A DNA stretch of 64,000 nucleotides from Streptomyces bottropensis ATCC 25435 (lineage in GTDB: Bacteria; Actinomycetota; Actinomycetes; Streptomycetales; Streptomycetaceae): contig NZ_KB911581.1 of the NCBI RefSeq assembly GCF_000383595.1, positions 434,001 to 498,000 of the forward strand. Direction: 5' to 3'. The translations under genes were made by a program, and so were the position numbers. The notes under the pieces are model-generated. The model was not told the DNA's origin and ran no database searches. It saw nothing but the letters and a program-made list of their open reading frames with translations. This document shows, one piece after another, positions 62,333 through 64,000 of this stretch. Every line of letters begins with the position of its first letter. Positions within the stretch are counted from its first letter, which is position 1.

Positions 62333-62352
62333 ACTTCAGAAATTTGTGAAGT
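62333..62352. promoter_or_regulatory. palindromic operator between exporter and regulator
   Basis: ACTTCA-GAAATTTG-TGAAGT: perfect 6-bp arms in a short AT-rich patch, 18 bp upstream of the ATPase start and 98 bp upstream of the MarR/GbsR-type gene. It is well placed to be the binding site of that regulator. Confidence 0.7.
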
Positions 62353-62449
62353 TAAGGAAGGGTGTGAATGGCCGGTAGGCTGGCCGTGCTGTCTGACCAG
62401 GGGAGATCAGATACCGCGACGGCGACGACCGGCGAGGGAGTGAGCAGGG

Positions 62450-63049
62450 ATGACGGACCCGAAGGCCGGAGCGGAGACCGGGGTGGAAGCCGGACTGGAA
62501 GCCGGACTGGAAGCCGGACTGGAAGCCGGGGCGGCAGCCGCCGTGGGGGCCGAGTCGGAGGGCCTGGGGCTGGGGCGGAACGCCGAGTCGGTCTCCCGTT
62601 TCGTCGAGAACTTCGCGGCGCAGCTCGTCGAGGCCGGGGTTCCCCGCATGCCGGCCCGGGTCTTCGCCGCGCTCCTCGCCTCCGACACCGGCGCGCTGAC
62701 CTCGGTCGAGCTGGGCGAACAGCTGCGGATCAGTCCGGCGGCCGTGTCCGGAGCCGTCCGCTACCTCGCCCAGGTGCACCTGGTGTCCCGTGAGCGCGAG
62801 CCCGGTTCGCGCCGCGAGCGCTACCGCGTCCACAGCGACCAGTGGTACGAGGCTCTCACCAACCGCGAGGCCATCATCAAGCGCTGGGAGGAGTCGTTGC
62901 GCGAGGGTGTGGCCAGCCTGGGCGCCGACACCCCGGCGGGGCGCCGGCTCGCCGAGACCCTCGCCTTCTTCGAGTTCGTCGAGACCGAGGTCGAGGCCAT
63001 GATGCGGCGCTGGCGCGCCCGCCGCGACGAGCTGTTCCCCCGAGGCTGA
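62450..63049 (+). CDS. MarR/GbsR-family transcription regulator
   Basis: The 199-residue protein has a winged helix (PARVFAALLASDTGALTSVE, LGEQLRISPAAVSGAVRYLA, REREPGSRRERYRV) and a C-terminal dimer helix (AETLAFFEFVETEVEAMMRR). GbsR-like regulators repress adjacent exporters until a ligand binds. Residues 11-27 are GLEA repeats from a 12-bp DNA tandem (GGAAGCCGGACT, 62485-62530), probably a variable N-terminal arm. The ATG follows GGCGAGGGAGTGAGCAG. It is divergent from the exporter, with the palindrome between them. Confidence 0.88.
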   Translation: MTDPKAGAETGVEAGLEAGLEAGLEAGAAAAVGAESEGLGLGRNAESVSRFVENFAAQLVEAGVPRMPARVFAALLASDTGALTSVELGEQLRISPAAVSGAVRYLAQVHLVSREREPGSRRERYRVHSDQWYEALTNREAIIKRWEESLREGVASLGADTPAGRRLAETLAFFEFVETEVEAMMRRWRARRDELFPRG

Positions 63050-63053
63050 CCGG

Positions 63054-63506
63054 CTATCCGGCCGTCTTCTCCGGGCCCGTCTCCGTACGGCTCGCCAGAC
63101 GCTCGTAGCGCTGCCTCGCCGCCTGGGGGGTCTGGAGTCCGAGGCCGAAGGCGATCTCCGGCCAGGTCATGCCGCGCCCCCGGGCCATGTCGAGAAGGCC
63201 GACCTCCAGCTCGTCCATCTCGCCGCGGGCGAGGGGGATGAGGGTCAGCGCGGCGGTGATGTCGGCGCGGTCGACCTCGGCTTCGCCGTCGTCGAGGAGG
63301 GCGGCCCCGCTGAGCAGGTACGAGACCAGCCTGATCGCCTCCTGGGGATGCAGGACGTGCGGGTGGACCTGGCGACGGCGCTGCTCGTCCGTGGCCGCGT
63401 GCCGCTCGGCGATGCGGAACAGGGAGGTGTAGACGCGCTGGGCCCGCGCCTCGTCCGCGCTCGGGGGGGAGAAGGGGTCGCTCGGCTGTGGAGGTGTTGA
63501 CGGCAT
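63054..63506 (-). CDS. small HTH DNA-binding protein
   Basis: With the ATG at 63504-63506 the protein has 150 residues. A Pro/Ser-rich N-terminus precedes a helical domain (FRIAERHAATDEQRRRQVHP) and a C-terminal sigma-4-like helix-turn-helix (RGRGMTWPEIAFGLGLQTPQ, ARQRYERL). A TTGACA -35 lies upstream on this strand (63537-63542), and the near-palindrome ACAAC-TT-GTTGT is at 63527-63538. It converges on the MarR/GbsR gene with only 4 nt between stops. Target genes are unknown; autoregulation is plausible. Confidence 0.7.
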   Translation of the reverse strand: MPSTPPQPSDPFSPPSADEARAQRVYTSLFRIAERHAATDEQRRRQVHPHVLHPQEAIRLVSYLLSGAALLDDGEAEVDRADITAALTLIPLARGEMDELEVGLLDMARGRGMTWPEIAFGLGLQTPQAARQRYERLASRTETGPEKTAG

Positions 63507-63526
63507 GCGAACAGCCTGCAATACAA

Positions 63527-63538
63527 ACAACTTGTTGT
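63527..63538. promoter_or_regulatory. ACAAC-TT-GTTGT inverted repeat, operator candidate
   Basis: It lies in an AT-rich patch (63516-63552) overlapping the promoter of the small HTH gene, next to a second GTTG-T-CAAC repeat. A -35-like TTGACA on the minus strand starts 4 nt away. Confidence 0.5.
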
Positions 63539-63584
63539 CAACGAATTATTGTCCCCCGCGTCGGCGTCGGTGTCGGCGTCCGCG

Positions 63585-64000
63585 TCAGCGCCGCCCGCCG
63601 AACTCCCACGGATGAACCTCGACGTCCGCGTACCGCTCCCCGGCCAGTACGGCACGCGCCGCGTCCCCGTCCGGGGCCCGGACCAGCGCGGCCGTACCCA
63701 GCCAGGCCGTGCCGTCGTCGGACAGGAGCGGCCCGTACGCGATCAGCTCGTCCCGCCACGCGGCCGGTACGACGGGACCCGCCGAGCCCGCCGAGCCCGT
63801 CGAACCGGTGCCGGTGCCGGTGCCGGGACCGAGGCCGAGGCCGAGCACCAGGTACCGGTTGCCCCCGCTCCGACCGCCCGGGAACTCCCACATCGTGCGG
63901 CCCAGCAGATTCCGCCACCGCCGCAGCAGCACGTCCCGGAACACGCCGGCCTGCTGGTTGGGCTCGTCGAACGCGAAGGCCCGCGCCGCGGCGGAATCCG
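63585..64000 (-). CDS. YciI-like (YCII-related) protein, 5' end beyond the window
   Basis: The frame is open to the right edge, so the start is outside. The visible part (FAFDEPNQQAGVFRDVLLRR, a Gly/Thr/Ser-Ala linker, RDELIAYGPLLSDDGTAWLG and the ending ADVEVHPWEFGGRR) matches the ferredoxin-like YCII fold. The DDG-W segment and final HPW are typical. YciI-family proteins include small dehalogenase-like enzymes and proteins of unknown function. The linker of about 25 Gly/Thr/Ser residues is an insertion compared with standard members. Confidence 0.7.
   Translation of the reverse strand, partial: DSAAARAFAFDEPNQQAGVFRDVLLRRWRNLLGRTMWEFPGGRSGGNRYLVLGLGLGPGTGTGTGSTGSAGSAGPVVPAAWRDELIAYGPLLSDDGTAWLGTAALVRAPDGDAARAVLAGERYADVEVHPWEFGGRR

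Overview
The window is very GC-rich (about 70% or more by eye). It has densely packed genes, GTG and TTG starts, and many genes with no leader between promoter and start codon. The protein families (WhiJ-type regulator with DUF397 partner, DUF4913, DUF2617, DUF3151, class II aldolase next to pyrE, HspR-type operator on clpB) point to a Streptomyces chromosome, or a very close relative. It reads mostly as core chromosome with small accessory patches. No tRNA, rRNA, CRISPR array, integrase, transposase or complete biosynthetic gene cluster was recognised.

Layout. 1-10640: a type IV secretion / conjugation-like envelope machine in two divergent arms. The left arm has a cut-off membrane gene, a TcpE-like protein, a small two-helix VirB2-like protein and a TcpC-like protein. 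The right arm has a tail-anchored protein, a DUF4913 protein, a second VirB8/TcpC-like protein, a three-domain peptidoglycan hydrolase, a beta-propeller lipoprotein and a VirD4-like coupling ATPase. 10716-16097: a GT4 glycosyltransferase, unknown genes and a zeta-toxin kinase with a small overlapping upstream partner. 16643-21343: an orphan sugar-binding lipoprotein and the ATP-grasp / alpha-E / transglutaminase operon. 21784-24492: two paralogous convergent LuxR-type regulators, a tiny secreted peptide ending in repeated DSSWG motifs, and a degenerate Rieske-like protein. 24678-28584: PPOX enzyme, clpB with an HspR operator, and a YbjN protein.

28670-36322 is the most disturbed stretch. It holds a frameshifted AAA ATPase remnant, an ATPase/XRE/DUF397 cassette, a winged-helix protein, a Uma2 endonuclease, a RelBE-type toxin-antitoxin pair and a full aminotransferase gene. 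Two broken aminotransferase pieces share a perfect 75-bp repeat. 36441-37848 is a tandem set of four small membrane proteins with Gly/Ser/Cys-rich tails. 38376-44392 carries DUF2617, a membrane-fused spermidine-synthase-like protein, a CoxG-like protein, an aldose epimerase, pyrE and the class II aldolase. 44703-51102 carries an MFS exporter, DUF3151, and tryptophan-to-anthranilate catabolism (dioxygenase, kynureninase and a candidate formamidase). 51293-59058 has a DUF1023 hydrolase, an acyltransferase, two tandem NarL-type two-component systems and a cytochrome P450. 59150-64000 has a small membrane protein, an ABC exporter with a divergent MarR/GbsR regulator and a palindromic operator, a small DNA-binding protein and a cut-off YciI-like gene.

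The best candidates for undescribed biology are the LuxR pair / DSSWG peptide / Rieske-like cluster (21784-24492) and the four tandem Cys-Gly-rich membrane proteins (36441-37848).
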